Below, in pieces: positions 11,147 through 22,639 of a DNA stretch of 64,000 nt. Origin of the DNA: Impatiens glandulifera (taxonomy: Eukaryota > Streptophyta > Magnoliopsida > Ericales > Balsaminaceae); assembly GCF_907164915.1 (NCBI RefSeq), contig NC_061867.1, positions 55,179,771 through 55,243,770 on the forward strand, read 5' to 3'. The first letter of the stretch is position 1. Every line of letters begins with the position of its first letter. The notes under the pieces were generated by a model. That model ran no database searches. It had not been told where the DNA came from and saw only the letters and a list, made by a program, of their open reading frames with translations. The position numbers and the translations under genes were made by a program.

Positions 11147-11376
11147 GGTGAAGGAAGAGAGGATTCAGCCGTCGTCTTCGTCGGTCGGTGGTTGGGTTTT
11201 TTAGAGAGAAGGAGGAGAAGGGAAGTGAAGAAAGAGAAGAAGAAAGAAAGAATGAAAAGAACTGATATTTTTTTCCTTATATAGTAAGGGCATTGTGGAC
11301 TTTTCACAATGCCCTCAGGTGCGTCACGCAACGGGAGGGTGCGTGACGCAACGGGGGTATTTTCGGCAGAAAAATG

Positions 11377-11462
11377 TTTGGGGGTCACCAGCGCTATAAA
11401 AATCTTGGGCCCGCACCATCGGCTATTTGGCCCTATTTTGGGGTCATTTCCTCAAATTTCCC
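11377..11462 (-). repeat. MULE right terminal inverted repeat
   Basis: 86 bp, the exact complement of the left terminus. The transposase promoter must lie between this repeat and the start codon at 11146. Just inside are two subterminal motifs, TGCGTCACGCAAC and GCGTGACGCAAC (about 11320-11352), and a hairpin AGGGCATTGTG...CACAATGCCCT near 11287-11315. Confidence 0.95.
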
Positions 11463-11471
11463 ATAAATAAT

Positions 11472-12600
11472 ATATACAATGCAATATAAAATAAATAATA
11501 ACATTGCATAAAATAAAACACACAAACAAATAAAAACATAATAAAAAATCAAAAGATATATTTGGAGACTAGAATATATTGTTTATGGAATGTTATTGCG
11601 ACAATCCTGACTAAGAATAGATTCGATTTTCGGGCTACCGGTTTTGCTATTTGCATACCGGTTTTGCTATTTGCATTCAGGGTTGGTTTTAGGGTAAACC
11701 CAACAAGTCCTCGGACTAAGACAACTCATTTAATAAAATATATAAAACATTTAAATAAATTTATAGTTTTTAAACATTAAATGTTGTAACTTAGTTGTTC
11801 AATATACAAATTTAAAATTATTTGGTTATTAGTTCAAATCTAACAAATAAAAAAAATTTATCAATCTTTTAAATTAGACTTAAGGGCAACAACAAAATTA
11901 TTATTATTATTTTCTACCGAGGGCTGTGAGGCCACCCAAAACTCGGGATCGACTATTTCGTATCAGATATAGAATGAGGTTGAACACAATTGTGAGCGTA
12001 AGGAGGTAAAACTCACATACATGATGTTATGTGGTGGCAAGTCATTGATGGTTTTCATGTGAAACATATGTATGAAAAATATTATATTATTATTAGTCGT
12101 TGTCAGATGTGCCTTATAAATGTTGAAATGACGTCTCATATTCATATCTAAATTTTTGGGTTATTGTCCATATTAATTTTTGGTAAACTATTTGGATAGA
12201 AAAGTCATATTTTCGGTGATTGTATTTAACTAATGCGTATAATTCATAACGTCATTATTACGAAATTATCTGAAATTTGTTTTGAAAAGTCAGTAAAGTC
12301 GATGGAGGAATGTATCGTCATTCTATCTTTGTTCGAATGTCTTGTTTTTGTTTCATGTATTATTTAAAAAAAATTCAAATATATATTAAATTAAAATTCA
12401 TTAATTATAAGAATAAATTATAAAATACTATTTAATATTTAATTATCATATTATATCCATTAAAATAATTCTACTTAAAATTAAATATTTGAATTTTCAA
12501 ATAAATACTCAAAGTCTTATTATTCTCTCTCTTATAAGTTCTCACCAACGTTCACTCAAGAGGATTTGAAAAGCTTGAAAACAAAACGTTGAAAGAATCA
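11472..12600. other. Intergenic spacer
   Basis: AT-rich DNA between the MULE and the BTB-NPH3 gene. There is a short GC-richer phrase at 11910-11965 that resembles a decayed repeat, and a duplicated ACCGGTTTTGCTATTTGCAT phrase at about 11637-11678. No gene is recognised. The last few hundred bases would hold the NPH3 gene promoter. Confidence 0.5.
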
Positions 12601-12621
12601 GATAACTACTATCCGAAATTC

Positions 12622-12716
12622 ATGGAGGTTAGAGAGAGAAAGATGGAGATCGATCCGCCACTACAGATGTTCAAACTACTCACATTCACCACTTCTCATC
12701 TACCACTTCCTTCCTG
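12622..12716 (+). other. Possible alternative first coding exon of the BTB-NPH3 gene
   Basis: An ATG at 12622 opens 31 codons plus two bases (MEVRERKMEIDPP...PLPS, then TG) ending at a good donor, TCCTG|GTGAGT. If joined to the acceptor at 13691 it restores a Trp codon and enters the BTB frame, exactly as the nearer exon at 13575-13603 does. It may be an alternative first exon or a 5' untranslated exon with an upstream start codon. Confidence 0.4.
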
Positions 12717-13540
12717 GTGAGTTTTCTTCTCCTTCCTTCCTTCATCTCTGTAATTCAACTGCTTGCTTGATTCAGATCTGTTCTTCCATCTCTGCAATCA
12801 ACTGTAATCTTACATTATACAAGCACAATTATCCTGTTCATCCGTAGTTTAAGGAAATATTGATGAAATCGTCTGATTACATTTTGATGTTGATCGCCGT
12901 TCATTCATACATAGGTTATTCATCGAAAGAAGAATCCATTTAGTTCTTCTATCTCTGCTTGCGATCAACTGCTTGCTTGATTCTGATCTGTTCTTAAATC
13001 TCTGCAATCAACTGTAAGGTTACATTATATAAACACAATTATACTGTTCAGCCGTAGTTTAAGGAAATATTGATGTAATCGTCTGATTTCGTTTTGTTCG
13101 CCGTTCATTTATACATAGGTTATTCATCGAAAGAAGAAGCGATCTAGTTCTTCCATCTCTGCTTGGGATTAACTGCTTGCTTGATTCAGATCTGTTCTTC
13201 CATCACTGCAATCAACTGTAAGCTTACATTATATAAGCACAATTATACTGTTCAGCCGTAGTTTAAGGAAATATTGATGAAATCGCCTGATTACATTTTG
13301 ATTTTGATCGCCTTTCATTTATACACAGGTTGTTCATCGTGCTCCTTCATTCCTTCCTTCCTTCCTTCCTGGTGAGTTTTCTTCTCCTTCATTCATCTCT
13401 GTAATTGAACTGCTTTCGTGATTCAGATCTGTTCTTCCAACTCTACAATTAAACTGTATTTTAAGGAAATATTGATGAAATCGCTTGATTACATGATGAT
13501 CGCTGTTCATTTATACATAGGTTGTTCATCGAAAGAAGAA
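12717..13540 (+). repeat. Four-fold tandem repeat in the BTB-NPH3 5' region
   Basis: About 200-bp units (landmark spacing roughly 205, 210 and 192 bp) carry, in order, GATTCAGATCTGTTCTTCCA, CTGCAATCAACTGTAA, GTTTAAGGAAATATTGATG and an acceptor-like ATACATAG|GTTATTCATCGAAAG. The acceptor-like sites fall near 12913, 13118, 13328 and 13520. Donor-like CTTCCTG|GTGAGTTTTCTTCTCC occurs at the start of the first and last units. The fourth unit ends in the leader of the main first coding exon. Confidence 0.85.
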
Positions 13541-13574
13541 GAAATCTAGGTTTTCTGGAGATTGAAGAAGGAAA

Positions 13575-15354
13575 ATGTCTAAAAATTCATCATCATCATC
13601 CTGGTAAACGAAAAACCTCAGATCTCTCGATTCATCTCTCTTGTTCTTCTCACCTTTGTTTAATTGTCATCTTCTTCTTCTTCTTCATAGGTTACCGAAA
13701 TCTGTTTCCTCAAAAATCCAACTCCATGTACTATCCTTCAGTTTTAACACGGTAAGATCTGAATCTATAATCTATAATCTAGAATCTAGAATCGCTTTTT
13801 CGTTTAGAATCTTAATTTGTGTATTTACAGGATACTATGGCTAAGAAATCATCTATGATTGCTTCTCTAGTTAAAGAGAATCCTCATAAAGATCTCTTTG
13901 ATGAACTAAGAGACATTCCTTCTGATCGAAACACGTTTGAACTAGTTGCGAGATTCTGTCATGGCTATGAAATTAAACTATCGCCTGAAAACGTCATTCC
14001 ACTCTGCTGCGTTGCTGATTACCTTGGCATGACTGAAACATATAGCCCTAATAACTTATTAATGAAAAGTATGACCTATTTCGAACAGAGAATCCTACCT
14101 AACTGGAACGAATCTGTCATCGCGTTAAGATCAGCAGAAAGTGTTCTTCATCAAGCTACTGAATTAGGTTTGATAGATGATTGTTTCAAATCGCTTATCA
14201 GTAAAGCATTAGAGTATCCACAATTCCTCGATCAGCAGAGAAAGTTCTCGAAATCAGAAGATCTAACATCTCTTCCTCTCCAACTGTATAAACCATTAAT
14301 CAATGAAATGATCGAGAATCATGTTCCAGGTATCTACATAGCTTCATCACTCTACCAATACGCGAAGAACTCGCCACAGAAACAAGTCATGGAAGCAATA
14401 GAGAAGCTTCTGCCACACGAAACAGGACTCCTTCCATGCACACTCCTATTCGAAATGCTGAAAGTCTCAATCTCCACAGAAGCAAACATGGATTGCAGAA
14501 ACGGTTTCGAAACCAGAATAGGTAAACAGCTGGAAGAAGCAACAGTCCGTGATCTCCTCATACCTTCTTCTGGATATTCCAAAGAAGGAGATTACGATAC
14601 AGATTGTGTCAGAAGAATCTTGAAAATCTTCTACAACAACATAGCAGCTGCTTCAGATGGTTCAAATGGTTCCGAGTTAAACTCAGTAGCTGAGCTAATC
14701 GAAGACTTCTTATCAGAGATTGCTAGCGACGTTAACTTAAGATTAGACACGTTCATATCACTAGCTGAGATGGGTTCATCTGTATCAAATGGAATGGAAC
14801 GAAGTTCGGATGAATTGTATAGAGCAATCGATATCTACTTGGATAAACACAGTTACTTAACAGAATTGGAACGGGAAGAGATCTGTCAAGTGTTGGATTG
14901 TCGTAGATTATCACCGGAGATTGTTCAGCACGCTGCGCAGAATAGTAGACTTCCGTTAAGGATAGTAATGCAGGTTTTATTTATTGGTCAGATGCATTTG
15001 AGAGAGGTGATTACTAAAGAGGTAGATGATCATCTGGATGATGAAGAGGAGGAAACTCCATTGATAACAGATGATCAAGCTTCGAGGTTGAGGTCGAGTT
15101 CGACAATCTGTAGTAGCAGTAGTAGTTGTAGTAAGGAAGAAGTGATGATGGAAATGGAGAAGATGGGGAAGAAGATGAGGGAATTGGAGAAAGAATACTT
15201 TACGATGAAGAAGGAGATTGAGAATTCGAAAAAGGAGAAAGTTAGTTTGTGGAAAGAAATGAAGAAGAAGCTTGGGTGTAATGGAAGTATAAATGATGTT
15301 GATTGCCATGTGAAGAAGATGAAGATGAAGAAGAAGATTCATCCAAAGAATTGA
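13575..15354 (+). CDS. BTB/POZ-NPH3 domain protein
   Basis: Three coding exons: 13575-13603, 13691-13751 and 13831-15354, giving 537 residues. The first two short exons supply the start of the BTB fold (SSKIQLHVLSFSFNT) that the long exon alone lacks; it resumes with DTMAKKSSMIASLVKENP and ELRDIPSDRNTFELVARFCHG. The NPH3 domain follows from about residue 120, ending in LPLRIVMQVLFIGQMHLREV. A Lys/Glu-rich coiled coil lies near the C-terminus. The usual WWxED motif at the NPH3 domain start is replaced by SEDLTSL, as in divergent members. NPH3-family proteins are membrane-associated signalling factors, and several act as CUL3 ubiquitin-ligase substrate adaptors with phototropins. A function for this divergent member is not known to me. 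Confidence 0.88.
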
Positions 15355-16899
15355 TGAAAAGTAAGTCTCTTTTTCTTATTAGAGTTTATTATTTTGAATA
15401 TATATTAGTGTAGGGTTCTTTATATTTTTTAACAAAATCATCTAAATTTCTAATAATATTAATATATTACACTTCATATTCAAACTCAAGCCAAAGAATT
15501 TTCAACATAAATTTTCTTGACACTTCCTATCTTAAATTGTATTTTGAAATGTTAGGATTGTTTTATCATTTTTTTTGTTTGTTTTTGTAAGTGTTGATGG
15601 TCATTTTATTATTATTTTGTTTTTGGGTTAAATTTATATTAACCTATAACAATCGACTCGAACACCATAGGACATTAGGTTTGGGACATATTTGAAACAT
15701 TAGTCGCCCAATTCGATTCTACAACGATGGAAACCTCACGAGCTTCGCTCCTCTATTCGTTCGAATAAGAGAGGAGAAACCCATCATTATAACAAAAGAG
15801 AAACAAACCTTCACCCCGTTGTGTGAGCCCAGCAAGCCCTACCCAGTGTGTGCTTATACCCAGGGCGAGCCCAGAAAACTCATGAGCCCTTATATCTAGG
15901 GACGAGTCGAGCAAGCCCTCAACTTGGTTTGTTTATACCAGCCAAACAAATCCTATAAGCCAAAGAAGTTCAATCACCAAATTATAAAAATTTAAATTTT
16001 TTTTTTTTTTATCTCTACTTCCTTTACCTTTCTTTTTATTCATTATATCTTTTTATTTTAAAAAATTAATGTATATTAAAAATGAAAAAAAAAAAACGTT
16101 TAAATATACCAAAAAAATAATTATATAAAAATAACAAATAATAATTAAAACAAAAAGTAAGAAAAAATAATATTTAATAAGTTATCGAAGTGCTTTTTGT
16201 TTAGTATATATATATATATATATATATAAAAGATGATTTTGAATATTTTTAACTCTTTATCTAATTAAACTTCATTTAATTCTCTTATTAATTACGTCAC
16301 ATCAAACAACTTATTAAAAAAATATTTAATTATTATATATTAATACTTTTATAAAAAAAAATTCTCAAAAGAAAATAATATAAATTTATTCAAATAATCT
16401 AGAAACTTGTTATTGAGATTATTTAAAAATATAAAAAGAGAAAAAAATAATTATTATTAATGATTTTAAGAAAGTGATAATTATTATTATTATTTTTTTT
16501 TTTGATAAAAAAGACTTAAAATTTGTTAATATATATAAATAAAATAAATAATAATAATTTAAAATTAAGAGTATTTTAATATTTTAATTAATGATTTGAG
16601 TGACACGATGAATTTGAGAGGAGTCGAACTATGTTTGATTTTTTTAAAGTTATTTTAAAAAACAAATTCATAACATAACAGGCTTAAAAGTACTTTAAAA
16701 AAATAAAAAGGAAAATTAACGGTCAAGAATTGAAACAAGTGTAATGTTTTTAAATAGATAAAGACATGACACAACTCACAAGCCACTAATAGATTATTTT
16801 ATCCAGAGAATAACTTTGAGAAACTTCATCGTTTCTAATTAGCCCACTCCATCTCTCTCTCTCTCTTTCTCCATCCATAACCATTTCTGTGTAAACTCC
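15355..16899. other. Intergenic spacer with a small GC-richer repeat remnant
   Basis: Mostly AT-rich. At about 15830-15950 two similar phrases of roughly 55 bp (GAGCCCAGCAAGCCCT... and GAGTCGAGCAAGCCCT..., each followed by a ..TTTATACC-type end) form an imperfect duplication. A (TA)n tract lies at 16204-16228. No coding region is recognised. The CT-rich run at 16851-16870 is probably in the leader of the next gene. Confidence 0.5.
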
Positions 16900-18579
16900 A
16901 TGGGACAGCTTCTGGATAAGCTTCAAGGTACCACCAATTCTAGTTTCTTAATTTCATTACTTTTAAATCCCAAATTCATTTTGACCTAATTCATTTTGTT
17001 CATATAATTTCATTCATGACAGGCAAAGAATGGAAGAGAAGAGAGATCAAAAAGATAACAGACAGAACTTTTGATAATTTGATAAATGAAACAGGAAAGG
17101 CAAATTTGTCATTTGAAGATTTGTATATTGCTGTGTTACTTGTTTACAAGTAAAATTCTAATTCCTTTAACCCCTTTTACTTTAATTCAATTTAAACCAA
17201 TTATTAATATGTTTTTTTTTTTGTTTTTTTTTGTTGTAGTGAGATCAATAAATGTTTGCCTGGACCTCACTTTAATCCTCCTTCAAAACTTGAAGTTAAA
17301 ACCTTGATGAATGTAAGTACCATCTTTGTTTCTTTGAATTGTATAGCTTAGACTTGTTTTTATGTTTGATTCTCATTTGAAAATATAGGGCTATTTGGGT
17401 TAGTCTCTCTTGGCTTGATTTTGAATATTGGTGTCGGTTTATTAACTCTTTTCTCATAGTATACTCATTTCAATTCAAAGCGTTTTAAATTAGTATCAAA
17501 CTCAGTTATCTTTTATATGAATTAGAGCTCGGTTGATTTTGGATTTTTGAGGATTTATTTGGGTATTGGGTAAAATCTTGGTTTTACTTAATTTTAAAAA
17601 ATAAATTAGTTTTTTAAAGTTTGTTGAAAGTATTTTCATTTGTTTGATTTGGGTTTTTTTGGTTTTATCTGGGTATAGGGTAAAATTTTGTTGGACTTAA
17701 TTTAAAAAAATTTTTTTTTTTTAAAGTTTAATGACTTATTTTATCATCTGAGTTGATGAGATAGAAAGATGAGAGAATATATTAATACTTGATTTGTTTA
17801 ATTTTGAGTTTTTATGAAAGATTGAGGATTAAATCTTTGTTTGATTTTATTTAAAAGAAAATTAGTTTTTTAAGTTTATTTATCATTTTTTAGATGAGAT
17901 AGAAAGAAGATAGAGAATATATTAAACAAAGAGTATTTTCGTTTGTTTAATTTTGGGTTTTATTTAAGTATTTAGTAAAATCTTTATTTGACTTAATTTT
18001 TTTTAAGAAAAACTAGTTTTTTAAAGTTTAATGACCATTATATCCTTTAAATAAATGAAATAAGAAGATATATTTTTGCATTTTGATGAATAAAGTAAAT
18101 GATGAGCTAGATAAATGAGGTGAAATGAAGAAAAATATTGGATTTTGAAAAAATCTCAAAAATACCCATTAATATCAAACAATCTATTTTCGGTGAATTT
18201 CACAATAATTGTGTTGTTTATTTTAGTGGGGGCAATGATTTGCGATTGAATATGACATGGTAAAGAATATAAAGATCATTGTTGGGATTTTTTTTATAAA
18301 AAATTTCAGGAGTGCGACATCAATTTAGATGGAGAAATTGATCGCGAAGAATTTGGAACGTTCATGAAGAGGCTAACTTCGAGTACGATCATCGTGGTGA
18401 GTCAAAAACTGATCATTACGTTGGCTGTGGCACCGACAGTTGCAATGTTGACCAAGAGGGCGACAGAAAGGGTCCCCGGTGTTGGCAAGGTTGTGAAAAG
18501 GTTGCCGAATTCGGTTTATGCATCCCTTGTGACTCTTGCCATTGTAGTTTTCCAAAATGCACGCCAAATAGATCGCTGA
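16900..18579 (+). CDS. Small single-EF-hand protein with hydrophobic C-terminus
   Basis: Four exons: 16900-16927, 17023-17149, 17240-17312 and 18310-18579, giving 165 residues with all phases consistent. One canonical EF-hand loop lies at residues 79-90 (DINLDGEIDREE), with calcium ligands D79, N81, D83, D87 and E90 and the invariant Gly84. An upstream region (about 35-56) may be a degenerate partner hand. Two hydrophobic stretches follow (about 102-122 and 145-157), separated by a basic linker, so the protein may be membrane-associated. It probably binds calcium; its partner is unknown. No enzyme domain is present. The long third intron carries internal tandem repeats. Confidence 0.85.
17520..18060 (+). 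repeat. Degenerate tandem repeats in EF-hand gene intron 3
   Basis: About four diverged copies of a 110-150 bp phrase: TTTGTTTAATTTTGGGTTTT, a gap, GGGTAAAATCTT, then GACTTAATTTT, AGTTTTTTAAAGTTTAATGA and sometimes GATGAGATAGAAAGA. They lie wholly in the intron. Similar AT-rich phrases in opposite orientation may be present near 600-760. Confidence 0.5.
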
Positions 18580-20334
18580 AGCCTTTTCGTTTTGGATTGG
18601 TTTATGTTATTATGTATATTTGTAATACACAAAAATTAAGGTTACATATGTTATTTTGCTACAATATTGTGAATAAACATTAAACTTTTTCTTGTATAGA
18701 AATAATTGTGAACAAATATCAATGACACATACAATTTATTTTTAGCCTCATTGAGGAGTTCATGTTTTTATATGATGGTTTGAGTTAATTTGTCATGATT
18801 AAAATACCATTCAATTTGATAGAGAAATTTAGACATTTAAATAGTGAATTTTATATATTAAAAACATATTTTTCAGAAATAAAATTGTGAATCTTAATTA
18901 ATTAATTAATTTTATCGGTATTATTCTATTTTTATAATTTATAGAATTTCTAGGGGGCCGGGCATGCCTTTGAGATTCTCGGTCGCAGGGTAGGCTTCGG
19001 CCTATGCGATTCTCGGGCTCAGGGCAGGTTATATGGCTCCTTGATCGCAGGCTTACGGTCTCGTGGTCGACCAAGAGTTTTTCGATCACAGTCAAGAACC
19101 ATTGGTTCAATCTAATTAAATTTAGTATTCGACAAACAAACATATATACTAATTTCCAAATGGGGTTTGATTTGTGTGGAAATTTATCCATCTCCCCATT
19201 TAAAATCAAACTGAAATCAAATCATTATTCAAATAGAAATCACATGTATTAAAACAGAATCACACGTTAAAGAATAATGAAAACAATATATAACGAATTT
19301 CGACTAACAAATACTATTTTATAGATTTTATATTGAATAATGGTTCATGTTACAATGTTTGTATTTATCTATTAATTTATAATTGTACATAAAAAAATTA
19401 TAAAAACGAAGCTATTACTCCTAATCCTATTAAATGCGTAAAACCTGTTAAAATATAAATTCTATAATCTAAATGAAAACATCGAAGAGATGAGGGGTTT
19501 CTTTGAGCTTCTTCCTTGTGTGCGTGTTACAAAGGAGGGATCGACTTTTTCTTTATTATTTTCGCCCCTAAACTTCTACCTTCAGTACAAAAAGACCCTT
19601 GTCCCTTTTATATTTTCATTTTGATCCCTGGGCCAAAGTAGCTGGGATTCCTGGTGTTGGGCCTCGATCCGCTTGGATGGGAGTCAGACCTCCTGACTCT
19701 TGTTTTAAGGTCTGTTTGATTTCATTTTTATTTTTTATTTCTGTAAAATAACCATATTAAGTTGGTTTTAAATTAAATATTTACTTGTATTTTGTTTTAT
19801 TAGTTATATCAATTTTTTATAATTATTATGTTATTTTAAATAATTAATTTGATGTCTTATTGATACGACATTGATTTCAAACTCACAAATTTAATTTTTA
19901 TTTAAAACATCTTAAGTTTAAGTTTAAGTTGAAGAAATATGATAACATTGGAATCATATTATATTCAATAAATTTTAACTACTACTAATTATATGGTTGT
20001 TTTGTATTTAAATTAAAGAATTAAAAATAAAATTATAATATTTAATTTTAATTTCAATTTCATTCATGTTAACAGTATTAGGATGGACAATATATACATT
20101 TTTTAAATATTACTGTTAAATATTTTATTAATTTTGTAATTTAAATATATTAATATTAAAATTTAAAAAATTATATATATATTTTTCAAATATAGATATT
20201 TAATTTAAAAATAATTTTCACCAATAATTCGATAACATTGAATGAATTTAAACTTTTTATTTAACCTAATATGTTAACCTAATTTTATTAGTCAATAAAA
20301 TATCAACAAGCAGGCGACCACCTCGAGAAAAAAA
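18580..20334. other. Intergenic spacer with two GC-richer patches
   Basis: AT-rich apart from 18950-19090, a GC-rich patch with repeated GATTCTCGG/GATCGCAGG phrases, and 19480-19720, which reads like part of a decayed repeat (phrases TTCGCCCCTAAACTTCTACC and TTTTGATCCCTGGGCC). Neither encodes a recognisable protein. The promoter of the first B3 gene should lie in the last few hundred bases. Confidence 0.5.
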
Positions 20335-22025
20335 ATGAGGATGAAGAAAACGGCGAAACGATCGGCGTCTTATAGCCTGCGGCGCTCTCACAAGGCCGGA
20401 GATATGAAGAAAAATGAACTGGAAAACGAGACCGAACCTACAAATCGAAGGTACGAACTTAATTTATAGTCTATCTCAAATTTTCAAATCTTAAATTTGT
20501 GTTTTTATTGCAAATCTAGGTGACGAGAATTGAGATTGGAGTTGAGATCGTAAAATTGATAGATTATTAATGTGACATTTGATTAACTTAAATGATTTGA
20601 ATAACAAGTTGACTATTCGACATTTGCATTGTATTTTTGTTTGTTTCTCACCTTGTTTAAAGCATTTTTGTTTTGTTTTCTCACATTTGATTTGGCTTGC
20701 AAACTCTTTTTGCTTCAATTGTATATTTGCAAATCATATTGATTTATTAATTTGTGAATGTAACAGTAGCCTTTCGAAGGATTCGACAAAGGAATTGAGT
20801 TCAATCAAAGAGGAAAAAAGTAATCTACCAGATTCGGGAGTTATTCTGAACAACCATAGGAGGAATCCAGTGACTAATGCATCAAGGAGGCAAAAGGTTT
20901 TCTTACTATACTCTACAATTTATTATATTTTTTTTATTCTAAGATTAGTTTTACTGTAAATTTATGTACATGTCAAATTGAGGTACCAAATCAAACTTTT
21001 TGTTAGTATGTATGATCTAGTATTGAAAAAAAGAAAACCCATAAATAGGCTCTTTAGCATCTATGGTAAAGATTTTCTTCATAATCTACATCTAATTGCA
21101 CATTTTAAGAGAAATAAATGTCAAAATCTTTCACACTATAGATAATTTGGGTTATTTCATTGTGGGGTAATAAATACTATTAGAAAATGGGTTAATTCAC
21201 TATATGAGTTGTGATAGTTTCTATTAATTCAAAAAAAAAAGTTTGTTTGTTTCAAAAGTTGATCAAATTTAAAGATTTTCAATATCAAAATGTTTGAAAG
21301 TTATACAAAACATTAAAATTATGTAGTTTTAAAATTCGACCATAGACTATTTTCTTTTTTCATTCAAAATAATCTATTCAATACATGTATTACAGTATAG
21401 ATCCATGAAGGAGATCATGGCAACTGAAGATGCCAAAAAACCGGAAAGCAACATGATTGTGGAATCTTTAGTGACCGATGATAAAATGGTCACGGATATA
21501 AAGGAGGAGTCAATACAATCATTTTCAGAAGCTGTTATTACGGAGGTGGAGATGGTTCAAACTCTTCCTCTATTAGGAAAACCTTTCTTTGAAGTAATAA
21601 TCGGTCAAGATAATCTTGCACCATTTTATCAATTGGTAATATTCTAAATTATATATAATAGCTTATCTATATATATGTTTCATAATTCAATATAATTATG
21701 CAATTTCAATCAGCAGGATGTTCCGGAGGAAATGAATAGATTTTTACCAGAGGACAATGTTCGAGCCTTTTTGGAGCATGGTGAGAAGAGATGGAAGATA
21801 GTTTATTATGGAAGTGACAAGAAAAAAACAAGGCTCAATGGCAATTGGAAAACATTTGCTATCGACAATAATCTAAACTTGAAAGATGTGTGTTTGTTCG
21901 AGCTGATGGATGAGAGTAGCAGTCGTTGCATCATCTTTCGAGTAGAAATTCGAAGAGGAGCTCTTCCAATGATTGTGAAGAAGGAAGATGGAAATTTTGA
22001 TAACAATGTTATTATAATTGATTAA
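20335..22025 (+). CDS. B3-domain DNA-binding protein, copy A
   Basis: Four exons: 20335-20450, 20767-20896, 21396-21635 and 21717-22025, giving 264 residues with phases intact. A short basic N-terminus (RMKKTAKRSA) precedes a hydrophilic linker and a single C-terminal B3 domain (about 140-250) that starts PFFEVIIGQDN in exon 3 and continues through WKIVYYG, LNGNWKTFAIDNNL and DVCLFELMDE in exon 4. B3 domains are plant-specific DNA-binding folds of transcription factors. Exon 4 begins after a tandem acceptor CAGCAG, so a one-residue Gln insertion variant is possible. The DNA target and biological role are not evident. This is the 5'-most of four related copies in the window. Confidence 0.85.
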
Positions 22026-22639
22026 GATTTCGTTTCTAGTTGATTTCTATCTTATTTTATTATTGTTCTGACTTAATTACTATAGATTTCATTGAAGGTA
22101 CAATTTATTTAGAGATAATTAGTATTATGTGGATTTATCTTCTTCTCAATTTATCAATTATATTTGAACTATTCTGGTTTTATTATTTATCTTTTATTAC
22201 ATTATTATTTATTTGTATTAGTTAGATTAAATGAAAAAAAGAGATACAAATTCATCAAGGTTCTTTTGAGAAAAAACAAACAAACTAATTATACCAATAT
22301 TTATTTATATTTATGAAATTATTACTTATAAATATCGCAAAACAAAGTTTTAAAAAATATGGTTATCATCACACATCAAATTTGATAAAAGCGTTATTAA
22401 TCCTTAAAATATCAATGATTATCTTAATCTGTGTAAAATAATATTTACAATGTCCTTTATTGAATTTTAATCATAAAAAATAAACTTATTACTACATAAA
22501 TATATAATTAATCATGGGATCCTAAAGTACATTTCAAACTTAAATAAAGACTAACTATCAATATTCTAGAGATATGGAGACCCGAAGATATTCATTTATG
22601 AAAAAAATATTTTTTTTTAATTAAAAAAAAAAGGTTTCC

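Larger units (their letters stand above)
6883..11462 (-). mobile_element. Complete autonomous Mutator-like element (MULE)
   Basis: A 4.58-kb class II transposon. Its ends are 86-bp terminal inverted repeats identical over 6883-6968 and 11377-11462. They are flanked by a 9-bp target duplication with one mismatch: CTAAATAAT at 6874-6882 and ATAAATAAT at 11463-11471. Long inverted repeats and 9-bp duplications are diagnostic of MULEs. It encodes a three-exon transposase on the minus strand and has non-coding tandem arrays on the other side (7389-7902). Identical terminal repeats and an open transposase frame suggest recent insertion and possible competence for movement. Confidence 0.95.

Noticed and set aside
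13522..13755. 77-codon frame starting MFIERRRNLGFLEIEEG upstream of the NPH3 long exon
   Set aside because: It overlaps the first coding exon in a different phase, and joining it to the BTB frame fails by one base.
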